Below, in pieces: positions 50,547-58,689 of a stretch of 64,000 nt of DNA. Below the pieces are notes generated by a model. That model worked only from the letters and a program-made list of their open reading frames with translations, ran no database searches and had not been told where the DNA came from. Each line of letters starts with the position of its first letter. Position 1 is the stretch's first letter. Made by a program: the position numbers and the translations under genes. This stretch comes from CALAED01 sp036378315 (GTDB lineage Bacteria; Actinomycetota; Actinomycetes; Streptosporangiales; Streptosporangiaceae): the NCBI GenBank assembly GCA_036378315.1, contig DASUWU010000145.1:1-64000 (forward strand), written 5' to 3'.

Positions 50547-51071
50547 ATGAGATCACGCCGCGTAAGGGAGGATACGTTGGACAGCGCAATGTCCGGCGTG
50601 TCGTCCGCCGACGGCGCCCCGATCGACCCCTTCCTCGAGGCCGCGCTGGCCCGGCTGGCGGCGCCCGACGCGGCCTCGGCATCCACCTTCCCGGTCGAGC
50701 CCGACCCGGAATCGGTGACCGCGGCCCGGCACTTCGCCGTGGCCACCGTCAGGGGATGGGGGCTGGCCGAGCTTGCGGACGACGTCGCGCTCGTCGCCTC
50801 CGAGCTGGTCACCAACGCGCTGCGGCACAGCCTGCCGGCCTGCCCGGACGAGCGCGCCCGCACCACGATCCAGCTGCGCCTGCTGCGCGCGGCGCCGTAC
50901 GTGCTGTGCGGCGTGGCCGACACCAGCCCGGCGGTGCCGCGGCGGCGCGAACCCGACTACATCGCGGAAACCGGGCGTGGCCTGCACATCGTCGAGTCCT
51001 TCAGCACCTGGTGGGGATGGACCAGGCTGCACCCGTCGGGAAAGATCGTCTGGGCCGTCTTCGAGCGGTGA
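50547..51071 (+). CDS. RsbW-like ATP-binding regulatory protein
   Basis: A 174-residue HATPase domain of the anti-sigma/RsbW type common in actinomycetes. DDVALVASELVTNALRHS is the N-box, ADTSPAVPRRREPD the first glycine-poor loop, and ETGRGLHIVESFSTWWGW the G-box. These proteins bind ATP and may act as kinases for anti-anti-sigma factors. The ATG at 50547 has GGGAG 5 nt upstream; a TTG at 50577 with GGGAGG is a strong alternative. Divergent from the XRE/DUF397 pair, a frequent arrangement in this group. Confidence 0.9.
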   Translation: MRSRRVREDTLDSAMSGVSSADGAPIDPFLEAALARLAAPDAASASTFPVEPDPESVTAARHFAVATVRGWGLAELADDVALVASELVTNALRHSLPACPDERARTTIQLRLLRAAPYVLCGVADTSPAVPRRREPDYIAETGRGLHIVESFSTWWGWTRLHPSGKIVWAVFER

Positions 51072-51084
51072 GCCAGGAGGGGGC

Positions 51085-51105
51085 CCGGGGAAGCCCCGGA
51101 GTTTT
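51085..51105 (+). terminator. Hairpin terminator after RsbW-like gene
   Basis: CCGGGG pairs with CCCCGG across AAG, followed by AGTTTT. It lies 14 bp after the stop codon at 51071. One of the few terminators here with a T-tract. Confidence 0.8.
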
Positions 51106-51254
51106 CTGAAAACCCGCGTCGAAGCCCGGCCGGTCGACCGGAATTTGAAGCCGTGGCCGGATGTGGCAAAGCCGCGGCCCCCTTCGTTGACACGCGTTCC
51201 CCCCGACGACACGCTGACTCGATCCCACTTGGCCCACCTTTGCCTGGAGGCGCG

Positions 51255-54200
51255 ATGAGGCGCGGGTCCGTGTCCGTCTTCGCCGCGGCGGCTCTCCTGA
51301 CCGGAATGCTCGCCGCGGCGCCCGCACACGCCAGTCAGGGCCCACCAGGCCCGCCGCGGGACCTGCCCGACGTCTATGTCGGTGATGTGACGGCGGAGGG
51401 GCTGAAACAGCTCAACTCAGTGGGCCTCGACCGGGAAGAGGACGTGTCGGTCGGCCGGACCAGGGGCGGCCTGACCCATGTCGAGGTCGTCATGAGTGGC
51501 GCGCAGGCGAACGCGCTCGGTGCCCGGGGCGTGCGGCTCACGCTCAAGAAGATCGACGGCAAGTCGGCCGCGCAACTCAGCGCACAGGCCACGCCCACCG
51601 TTTTCCGGCCCTACAGCGGGCCGGGAAACATCCGGGAAGAAATCGTCAAGGCCGCCGCCGACCACCCGGCCATCGCCAAGGCCGTCGACTTCGGCACCAG
51701 CATCCAAGGCAAGCCGATGACCGCCATCCGGGTGAGCAGGGGCGTCGCCGCCCTGCCCGAGGGCAGGCGCCCGGTGGTCGTCTACCAGGCGGCCCAGCAC
51801 GCCCGCGAGTGGATCACCCCGGAGACGGTGCGCCGGCTCCTCCACTACTTCCTCGACAACTACGGAAAGAACGCCGAGATCACCAAGCTGGTCGACACCA
51901 CCGAGCTCTGGTTCATCCCGGTCGTCAACGTCGACGGCTACGACCTGACGTTCACCGACGGGTTCCGCCTGTGGCGCAAGAACGCGCGCGACAACAACGG
52001 CGACGGCCGGATCACCGGAGGGGACGGCGTCGACCCGAACCGTAACTTCCCGTACAAGTGGGGCTACGACAACGAAGGCTCCTCGGACAACCCCGCCAGC
52101 GAGACCTACCGCGGCGCCGGGCCCGCCTCCGAGCCGGAGACCAGGGCCCAGCTGGCGCTCTACCAGAAGCTCAGGCCTAAGTTCCTGATCAACTACCACT
52201 CCGCCGCGCAACTGCTGCTGCACGGCGTCGGCTGGCAGACGCTCACCCGCAGCCCTGACGACGTCATCCACGACGCGCTGGTCGGCGACGCCGACCGTCC
52301 GGCAGTGCCCGGGTCCACGCCCGAGCTGGGCGCCCAGCTCTACACCACGAACGGCGAGACCGACGGGCAGACCGACAACACCTTCGGCACGCTGACCATC
52401 ACGCCCGAGATGGCGACCTGCCAGACCGCCGCGGGGTACGACCCGAACGACGGCATCGACCCGCAGGACTGCGGCAGCATCTTCGAGTTCCCCGACAACG
52501 AGGCGCTGATCCAGCGCGAGTTCACGCAGAACCTGCCGTTCGCGCTGTCGATCGCCAAGTCGGCGCACACGCCCGACCACCCGGTGTCGTCGCTCGGCCG
52601 CACCACGGCCGACTTCGAGACCGACGCGTTCACCACATCCTTCGGCGGCCGCCAGACGGTGGCGTCGGTGATCCGCCGGTCGATCGCCGGCAAGCGGCTC
52701 CACTACCGGATCAACGGCGGTCGCGTCCGCACGGCCGGCGTGGCCGAGTGGCACGGCGGCGAGCGGTACGGCGACGAGAACCACACCTACTACGCCGAGT
52801 ACCGCGGCACGGTCGTGGGCCAGCGCCCCGGCGACCGGGTCGAGGCCTGGTTCAGCGGCGTGCGGGGCCGTGCCCCGGTCAGCGGGCCGCACTTCACCTA
52901 CCGGGTGCGCGACCAGCGCGGCGCCAAGGTGCTCGTGGTCGCGGACGAGGACTACAAGGGCGTCAACCCGACCTACCCGGCGGGGACGAACGCGCCCAAG
53001 TACGCCGGGGAGTACGTCGACGCGCTCAGGGCGAACGGCATCCGCTCGCTCGTCTGGGACATCGACAAGGACGGCGTCCCGCACGACCTCGGCGTCCTCG
53101 GTCACTTCAAAGGCGTCGTCTGGTATCTCGGCGACAACCGGCTCACCCAGGACGCCGCGGACGACCCGGTGAAGGTGGGCAGCGGGACCGCGCCCGACTC
53201 CCAGGTCGCCGACCGCGAGAAGGACCTCGAGCTGTCCGTCAGGTCCTACCTCAACGAGGGCGGCAAGCTGCTCTACACCGGCGAGACCGCCGGCTACTTC
53301 GGGCCGCTCTCCCGCGCCAACGGCGGCGGCATCTACTACGGGCTCAAGGGCCACCCCGAGCGGCCGTGCGTCATCACCACCAGCTTCAGGGACGACTGCG
53401 AGCTGCTGTCGGACGACTTCAACCAGTACTGGCTCGGCGCGTTCGACCGTGCCTCCATCAACCGGCCGACCGGCTTCACCGGCGCGGGTCCGTTCGCCGG
53501 CCGGAACGCCACGCTGAGCGGCACCCCGAGCAACCCTCTCGACGAGGCGGGCGGCCTGCAGGTCACCAGCACGGTCCTGCCGCCCGCCCAGTTCCCGCAG
53601 TTCACCAGCACGAAGGCCGGCGACTACAGCGGGGCCACCTCGGCGTTCGAGCCCGTCGAGGGCTCGTTCTACGTCGCCGGCACCCACCAGGACAACCTGT
53701 ACCGCCGGCTGACCAGGACCGTCGACCTGACCGGCGTGCCGGCGGATCAGGCGCCGAAGCTGCGGGCGCAGCTGTCGTACAGCACCGAGACCGGGTTCGA
53801 CCACGTGATCGTCGAGGCGCACACCGTCGGCGCCGACGACTGGACCACGCTGCCCGACGAGGGCGGGCGCACCCGCACCACGGTGCCGACCGAGTGCGAG
53901 CAGGGTTACCTGCTGGCCGGGCATCCGTTCCTGCTCCACTACCTGACCGGCGGCAACCCGTGCACGAACACGGGGACGACAGGGAAGTGGAACTCGCTGA
54001 CCGGCACGTCGAACGGCTGGGTGCCGGTCTCGTACGACCTGTCCGCGTACGCCGGCAAGCAGGTCTCGGTGTCGATCTCGTACGTGAGCGACCCGGGAAC
54101 CGGCGGCACCGGCCTGTTCATCGACGACACCAAGGTCACCACGTCCGGCGGCACCCTCGACGCCGAGGGCTTCGAGTCCGGTCTCGGGCCGTGGACGATC

Positions 54201-54395
54201 GAGGGCGCCCCGCCCGGCAGCCCCGGCAACCCCAGCGAGTTCGTCCGCTCGCAGGCGCTCATCGACTCGGTGTCGGCCGTGGCCACCAAGGACACCATGA
54301 TGTGGGGCTTCGGCCTCGAACAGGTGGCCACCGCCGCCGAGCGGAACGCGCTCATGGGCACGGCGATGCGCGGGCTCCTGTCCGACTCCCGCTGA
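51255..54395 (+). CDS. Large secreted M14 zinc carboxypeptidase with immune-inhibitor-like C-terminus
   Basis: A 1046-residue secreted metallopeptidase. The signal peptide is residues of about 1-27 (VFAAAALLTGMLAAAPAHA). Zinc ligands are H182 and E185 in QHAREW and H315 in NYHSA; the catalytic Glu is E411 in IFEFPD. The peptidase domain spans about 115-440. The region after it (about 445-1040) carries beta-rich domains: a vWA-free InhA-type accessory part with YLNEGGKLLYTGE and FIDDTKVTTSGG. It trims C-terminal residues from extracellular proteins. ATG at 51255 follows TGGAGG. Much longer than plain carboxypeptidases (about 400 residues). Confidence 0.94.
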   Translation: MRRGSVSVFAAAALLTGMLAAAPAHASQGPPGPPRDLPDVYVGDVTAEGLKQLNSVGLDREEDVSVGRTRGGLTHVEVVMSGAQANALGARGVRLTLKKIDGKSAAQLSAQATPTVFRPYSGPGNIREEIVKAAADHPAIAKAVDFGTSIQGKPMTAIRVSRGVAALPEGRRPVVVYQAAQHAREWITPETVRRLLHYFLDNYGKNAEITKLVDTTELWFIPVVNVDGYDLTFTDGFRLWRKNARDNNGDGRITGGDGVDPNRNFPYKWGYDNEGSSDNPASETYRGAGPASEPETRAQLALYQKLRPKFLINYHSAAQLLLHGVGWQTLTRSPDDVIHDALVGDADRPAVPGSTPELGAQLYTTNGETDGQTDNTFGTLTITPEMATCQTAAGYDPNDGIDPQDCGSIFEFPDNEALIQREFTQNLPFALSIAKSAHTPDHPVSSLGRTTADFETDAFTTSFGGRQTVASVIRRSIAGKRLHYRINGGRVRTAGVAEWHGGERYGDENHTYYAEYRGTVVGQRPGDRVEAWFSGVRGRAPVSGPHFTYRVRDQRGAKVLVVADEDYKGVNPTYPAGTNAPKYAGEYVDALRANGIRSLVWDIDKDGVPHDLGVLGHFKGVVWYLGDNRLTQDAADDPVKVGSGTAPDSQVADREKDLELSVRSYLNEGGKLLYTGETAGYFGPLSRANGGGIYYGLKGHPERPCVITTSFRDDCELLSDDFNQYWLGAFDRASINRPTGFTGAGPFAGRNATLSGTPSNPLDEAGGLQVTSTVLPPAQFPQFTSTKAGDYSGATSAFEPVEGSFYVAGTHQDNLYRRLTRTVDLTGVPADQAPKLRAQLSYSTETGFDHVIVEAHTVGADDWTTLPDEGGRTRTTVPTECEQGYLLAGHPFLLHYLTGGNPCTNTGTTGKWNSLTGTSNGWVPVSYDLSAYAGKQVSVSISYVSDPGTGGTGLFIDDTKVTTSGGTLDAEGFESGLGPWTIEGAPPGSPGNPSEFVRSQALIDSVSAVATKDTMMWGFGLEQVATAAERNALMGTAMRGLLSDSR

Positions 54396-54422
54396 AGGAC
54401 GGCGGGTCGACCGGCGCCTGGC

Positions 54423-54449
54423 GGCCCCGGCCCGTGACGGGCCGGGGCC
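54423..54449. terminator. Bidirectional hairpin terminator
   Basis: GGCCCCGGCC pairs with GGCCGGGGCC across a short loop (the inverted repeat is perfect over 13 bp each side of a single G). It separates the convergent stops at 54395 and 54462. No T-tract. Confidence 0.8.
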
Positions 54450-54461
54450 TGGCGGCCGGCG

Positions 54462-55445
54462 CTAGCGCAGGTGCTGCATGAGCTGGCGGTAGCGCTGCCA
54501 GCCGTCCTGGGAGCGGCCGTCGCCGAGGTCGTACCAAAGCGTCGGGGACTGCATGTCGCCGATCTGCTGCCCAGGGATCTCCGGCGCCCGGCGGCCAAGC
54601 TCGCCGCCGACGGCCATGCCGATGGGCGCGGGCGAACCCACCCACCTGGGCTCCGTGGTCAGGTCGGGCCGACCGGGAGTGAGCTGGGCGAACAGCGAAA
54701 GCAGCCGCTGTTCCATGGCGAGCACGCCGATCAGGGTGGGCAGCGCGGCCACCGGCGGCCGATCGTCCGGCAGGTAGCCGACCACGAGGGTCACGGTCTC
54801 TTCTACGCCGTCGCGCGCCGGCGTCAGCAGCATCGTGCCGAGCGCGGCCCGCCGGCCGCCGCCGACGACGGTCAGCCAGGTGGCCCGCGGCGCGCGCCGC
54901 TGGTAGAGGCCCGCCAGGTCGTCGCGCCGCCACTGGCCGGCGGCCGGCTCAGCGGTGCCCCAGCCGGCCGGCTCGTGGCCGGTCAGCGACATGCACAGCT
55001 GCTCGACCGCGGCCCCGATGGCCCCTGGCTTGTCCTGGCGCACCTGGAAGGTCAGCGTGAGCTGGGCCCCGATCAGCTCGGTGGGCCGGGTGGTGTACCC
55101 GGGCGCGTAGTCGCGGGCGTCCTTGACCGGCTCGAAACCGGCGCCGTCCCAGTACAACGGCACGCCGGTCAGGCCGTCGTAGTAGCCACCGGCCGTGTCG
55201 TCGCGGACCACCCAGCGCGAGCCGGGCCCGGTGAGCACCAGCCGCAGCGGCATGGACAGCCGCGAGTGCGCGGGCGTGACGATCTGGAGCCCGCGGCCGC
55301 TTTCCGTGCACACCCGAAGCGCGTCGGCCAGCCACTGGCTGAACGGCACGACGATGCGATCCTGGATCACGACCATGGCCTTGGGCGTGACCGCGTCCAC
55401 GGCAGGATGCGTCCCACCCGCGCCGCGCACCTCGCGCTCGCTCAC
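54462..55445 (-). CDS. DUF6177-family protein (ESX-associated)
   Basis: A 327-residue soluble protein of the actinobacterial DUF6177 family, usually found next to type VII secretion genes. AVVDAVTPKAMVVIQDRIVVPFSQWLADAL opens the domain; TGVPLYWDGAGF and the final QSPTLWYDLGDGRSQDGWQRY are other markers. The function is unknown. I chose the GTG at 55445 because it overlaps the stop of the gene upstream (GTGA, 55442-55445) and has GGGGAG 7 nt before it; the ATG at 55475 would overlap further. Last gene of a three-gene operon with the EspI/MinD-like ATPase. Confidence 0.85.
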   Translation of the reverse strand: MSEREVRGAGGTHPAVDAVTPKAMVVIQDRIVVPFSQWLADALRVCTESGRGLQIVTPAHSRLSMPLRLVLTGPGSRWVVRDDTAGGYYDGLTGVPLYWDGAGFEPVKDARDYAPGYTTRPTELIGAQLTLTFQVRQDKPGAIGAAVEQLCMSLTGHEPAGWGTAEPAAGQWRRDDLAGLYQRRAPRATWLTVVGGGRRAALGTMLLTPARDGVEETVTLVVGYLPDDRPPVAALPTLIGVLAMEQRLLSLFAQLTPGRPDLTTEPRWVGSPAPIGMAVGGELGRRAPEIPGQQIGDMQSPTLWYDLGDGRSQDGWQRYRQLMQHLR

Positions 55446-55813
55446 GGGGTCGCTCCCCAGGGGGCCGATGTCCACACGGCTCCACCCTGCCAGTGGACGA
55501 GGTCGTCAGCGAACTTTCTGGCGATCCGCTCGGCGTCGGGCAGCCCGGCGGCGGCCCGGATGTCGACCCACCACAGCGGCGGCTCGACGCGGGCCTCCTG
55601 GTCGGCGCCGAGCAGCCTGGCCACCTCGCCGGGCACGGCGACCCGCACCGGGATCTCGATGGAGACCAGCAGCCGGCCGGCCGGGTCGTACAGCTGGGTG
55701 ACGCCGCCCGCGACCTCGCGCGGCTCCAGCCGCTCGCCCACCGCCACCATGGCGTCGATGACGGTGCGGACGTCCGGCTGGTTGCGGACCAGGGCCACGA
55801 TGTCGCAGGTCAT
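55442..55813 (-). CDS. Small conserved-looking protein in ESX-accessory operon
   Basis: A 123-residue soluble protein. It starts TCDIVALVRNQPDVRTVIDAM and has a beta-strand-rich centre (GVTQLYDPAGRLLVSIEIPVRV). WWVDIRAAAGLPDAERIARKFADDLV looks like a helix that ends the domain. I recognise no named family, but it fits the small partner genes placed between a MinD-like ATPase and DUF6177 in ESX loci. ATG at 55813 lies 4 bp after the ATPase stop; the stop overlaps the DUF6177 start (GTGA). The three genes are strictly co-translated. Confidence 0.8.
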   Translation of the reverse strand: MTCDIVALVRNQPDVRTVIDAMVAVGERLEPREVAGGVTQLYDPAGRLLVSIEIPVRVAVPGEVARLLGADQEARVEPPLWWVDIRAAAGLPDAERIARKFADDLVHWQGGAVWTSAPWGATP

Positions 55814-55817
55814 CCGC

Positions 55818-57185
55818 TCACCTCTCCGGCGCAGCCGCGGCCCGGCCGAAGACCTCGGCCGCGATCCTGATCGCCGCGTTCCTGGCCGCCTCGCCGGTCA
55901 TCGGCAGGTCGATGGGGCTGCCGCCGGCCAGGTGCCGGTCGTAGGGGACGTGGACCACCGGGATGCCGCCCGCGCTGAGCATGTGCTGTGCCCGGTCGAG
56001 GTCGGCGTCCTCGTGCGGGGTGTGCGTCACCAGCGTGACCACGGTACGCGGGAGCAGCCCGCCGAACCCGTTGCCCGCCATCCAGTCCAGCGCCCCGCGC
56101 GCGCTGAGCGCGCCGTCGACGGTGGCCGGGGTCACCAGCACCTGCGCGTGCGCCTCGGCGAGGATGCCGCGCTGCAGCTCGGGCAGCAGCCCGGCTCCGC
56201 AGTCGATGACGATGGCGGAGAAGTACCGGCTCATCTCCCCGGTGGCCGCCCGGAACGCCTCGATCTCCAGCTCGGTGCCGATGCGGCCGCGCGAGGTGTT
56301 CGACAGCACCCACAGCCCGCCCGCGCTGCGGGCCAGGAACCTGGTGGCGTCCTCCCAGGATCGCGGCCGCGCCCTGGCCAGGTCCTGGAGCGACAGCTCG
56401 GCCTGCACGCCCATGCGAAGCGGCAGCGAGCCGAGCCCGGAGTCGGCGTCGGCGGCGAGCACCCGGTCCTGCCTGATCTGCGTGATCATGGTCGCCATCA
56501 GCCCGGCCACCGTGGTCTTGCCGGCGCCGCCCCTGATGCTGGTGACCGCGATGCGCCGGCAGGTCGGGACCGGCCGCCGGATCCGCGCGGCCAGGTCGGC
56601 GCTCTCCCGCGCGTCCTGCGCCGCCGAGGCGCCGACCGCCCGGGTGATGCCGCGCCCCATCCGGCGGATGAGCGGGTCGCCGTGGCGCTTGTTGCGGACG
56701 AGATCGTCGGTGTATCCGGCCGGGCCCCACTGACCCGGCTGCCCGGGACCCTGGGGGGCTTGCGGCGCAGGGGGGCCTTGCGGCGGCTCGGGTGACGGGC
56801 CGATCGGGGGCGTCTGGGGGGCCTGTGGGGGCGCGGCGGGCGGCGGCGCGGGTTGGGCGGCCTGCGGCGCCGCCGGGGACCACCCCAGGCTCGGGTGGGC
56901 CAGATCGGGGAAGGCGAGGTCGGGGTGGGCCAGGTCGGCGTACTGCTCGGGCTGCGGGTGCGGCTCGCGTCCGTTCTCCGTCACGACCACGGGCGCGGGC
57001 AGCGGCGCCTCCGGCGCGGGCGCCGGAGGAGGCGCCGGATTCGGCGCCGGCGAAGGCGCGGCCGGGGGCATGGGGGGCGGCGGCGGGGGCACCTGCGGCC
57101 CCGCCGGGTTGGCCGCTGTCACCAGGCCGGCGTGCGGAACGCCCAGGTCCTGGAGCACGGCGTTCTGCCAGCCCTGGTCGGACAC
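55818..57185 (-). CDS. EspI/MinD-like ParA ATPase with proline-rich N-terminus
   Basis: A 455-residue protein. Residues of about 25-165 are Pro/Ala/Gln-rich and probably disordered; they contain near-repeats LAHPDLAFPDLAHPSLG. From about 200 a ParA/MinD domain begins: SIRGGAGKTTVAG is the deviant Walker A, AADADSGLGSLPLRMG the A' region and AIVIDCGAGLL the switch. ESX-1 EspI in mycobacteria has the same layout and may respond to ATP. I chose the GTG at 57185 because GGGAG precedes it. First gene of the operon with the small protein and DUF6177. No eccC, eccB or esx gene is nearby. Confidence 0.9.
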   Translation of the reverse strand: MSDQGWQNAVLQDLGVPHAGLVTAANPAGPQVPPPPPPMPPAAPSPAPNPAPPPAPAPEAPLPAPVVVTENGREPHPQPEQYADLAHPDLAFPDLAHPSLGWSPAAPQAAQPAPPPAAPPQAPQTPPIGPSPEPPQGPPAPQAPQGPGQPGQWGPAGYTDDLVRNKRHGDPLIRRMGRGITRAVGASAAQDARESADLAARIRRPVPTCRRIAVTSIRGGAGKTTVAGLMATMITQIRQDRVLAADADSGLGSLPLRMGVQAELSLQDLARARPRSWEDATRFLARSAGGLWVLSNTSRGRIGTELEIEAFRAATGEMSRYFSAIVIDCGAGLLPELQRGILAEAHAQVLVTPATVDGALSARGALDWMAGNGFGGLLPRTVVTLVTHTPHEDADLDRAQHMLSAGGIPVVHVPYDRHLAGGSPIDLPMTGEAARNAAIRIAAEVFGRAAAAPER

Positions 57186-57392
57186 CGAACTCCCTTCCGC
57201 GCGCATCTGGGCCGCGAGCACGAGCCGTTGGGATTCTGTCCCCCGATCTTATCGGCGGACACGTCCTACCGTGCCGGCCTGCGGCTGGTTCCGCCGGGCC
57301 GGACCAGAATTTCGGAATAGGTCCCGTTTACCGGGGTAATGGCGCCGTGAGCTTGATTGATGGGCCTGGCGGGCACCGCGGGAGGGGCCTTT

Positions 57393-57812
57393 GTGGCGTA
57401 CAGAGTAACCGAGATCATGACGAAGGGGCCCGTTGTCGTCCCCCTGGAGCTGATGCTGATCGAGGCGGCCAAGCTCATGCGCGACCACGCGATCGGCGAC
57501 GTCCTCGTCACGTCCAACGGCCACTTGTGCGGCGTGCTGACCGATCGCGACATCGTGGTCCGCGCGGTGGCGGAGAGCCGCGACCTGCGCCGCACCACCG
57601 TGGGCGAGGTCTGCTCGGCCGACATCGCCACCGTCGGGCCCGATGCGAACATCGACGACGCCGTCGCCGTGATGCGCTCCAGGGCGGTCAGGCGGGTTCC
57701 CGTGGTCGAGAACGGGGCGCCGATCGGCATCCTCACCATGGGCGACCTGGCGGTCAGGCAGAACGGGAATTCGGCGCTGGCGGAAATCACCAAGGCGCCG
57801 CCGAGCCGGTGA
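57393..57812 (+). CDS. CBS-domain pair protein
   Basis: A 139-residue protein made almost only of two CBS domains. The first is residues of about 8-60 (MTKGPVVVPLELMLIEAAKLM then GVLTDRDIVVRAV) and the second about 72-128 (VGPDANIDDAVAVMRSRAVRRVPVVENG then GILTMGDLA). Such proteins bind AMP, ATP or SAM and act as energy or stress sensors, similar to mycobacterial hypoxic response protein 1. I chose the GTG at 57393 with GGGAGGGG 7 nt upstream; earlier in-frame starts (57357, 57360) lack a site. Opens a group of signalling genes. Confidence 0.92.
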   Translation: MAYRVTEIMTKGPVVVPLELMLIEAAKLMRDHAIGDVLVTSNGHLCGVLTDRDIVVRAVAESRDLRRTTVGEVCSADIATVGPDANIDDAVAVMRSRAVRRVPVVENGAPIGILTMGDLAVRQNGNSALAEITKAPPSR

Positions 57813-57885
57813 GGAGCACTACGCGGCTTTGGCGGAGCCGCTGAGCGCGCACCGGGCACCGTAGTGCGCAGGTAGTGTGAGGAAC

Positions 57886-58608
57886 GTGTCCAGCCCCGAT
57901 GCCCGCGCCGCCATCACCGATGAGCTCGCGATAGAGATCGCCAGGCTCGGGATGGTCCGCGAGTCGACCGAGATGGGTGCGCTCGGCAGGCTCACCGACC
58001 TGGCGGCTCGCGCGGTGCCCGGGTGCGCGGGGGCGACGACCATACGGTGGAGCCTGGGCGACCCACCCGAGTTCTTGGCCGGTTCGGCCAGCCACCCCGA
58101 CCTGGCCGAGTTGATCGAGGTGCAGCGGGCGACAAACGACGGCCCCAGCTTCACCGCCGCACGCACCCGCGAGCCCGTGGCCTGCGAGGACACACTCGTG
58201 GAGACGCGCTGGCCCGACTATGTGGGGGCCGCGTTGCGCCGCGGGGTGCGCTGCTTCGCCACGACGCTCTACGACAACGGCGAGGTGCTGATCAGCCTGG
58301 GCCTGTACGGGGTGCGACCGGGCGCCCTCGACCCGCGCCGGCTGGCGGTGGCAGCCCTCCTCGTCGCGCAGAGCGGGGCCGCGGTCACCAACACCCGCGA
58401 GTACGACAACGTGCACCGCACCGCGATCCAGCTGCGCCAGGCCGTCGAGGCGCGCGCCGTGGTCGACCAGGCCAAGGGCATCCTCATCCACGCCATGGGC
58501 TGCGACGCGGAGACCGCCTTCGCCGAGCTCAGGCGGATCTCGCAGACCCGTCACGTGAAGCTCACCGCGGTCGCCCGGCGCATCGTCGCCGGTGAGGGAC
58601 TTATATAG
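57886..58608 (+). CDS. GAF-ANTAR transcription antiterminator
   Basis: A 240-residue regulator. The GAF-like domain (about 15-170) includes VPGCAGATTIRWSLGDPPEF and is likely to bind a ligand. The C-terminal ANTAR domain (about 180-238) has IQLRQAVEARAVVDQAKGILIHAMGCDAETAF, whose conserved Ala and Gly bind RNA loops. These proteins prevent termination at dual-hexaloop hairpins. The GTG at 57886 lies 7 nt after TAGTGT, the spacing of a leaderless promoter; the GTG at 57877 overlaps that box. Unlinked to any visible ANTAR RNA motif. Confidence 0.9.
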   Translation: MSSPDARAAITDELAIEIARLGMVRESTEMGALGRLTDLAARAVPGCAGATTIRWSLGDPPEFLAGSASHPDLAELIEVQRATNDGPSFTAARTREPVACEDTLVETRWPDYVGAALRRGVRCFATTLYDNGEVLISLGLYGVRPGALDPRRLAVAALLVAQSGAAVTNTREYDNVHRTAIQLRQAVEARAVVDQAKGILIHAMGCDAETAFAELRRISQTRHVKLTAVARRIVAGEGLI

Positions 58609-58689
58609 TGACCGCCCCCGGCGCGGGCGTACGATTCCGGCACAGCGGTGGGCACTTGCGCAAACCGCGTAGGCGCAAGGAGCTCGGGC

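Noticed and set aside
57325..57345. SigB-type stress promoter before the CBS gene
   Set aside because: GGGTAA is present but there is no GTTT at the needed distance.
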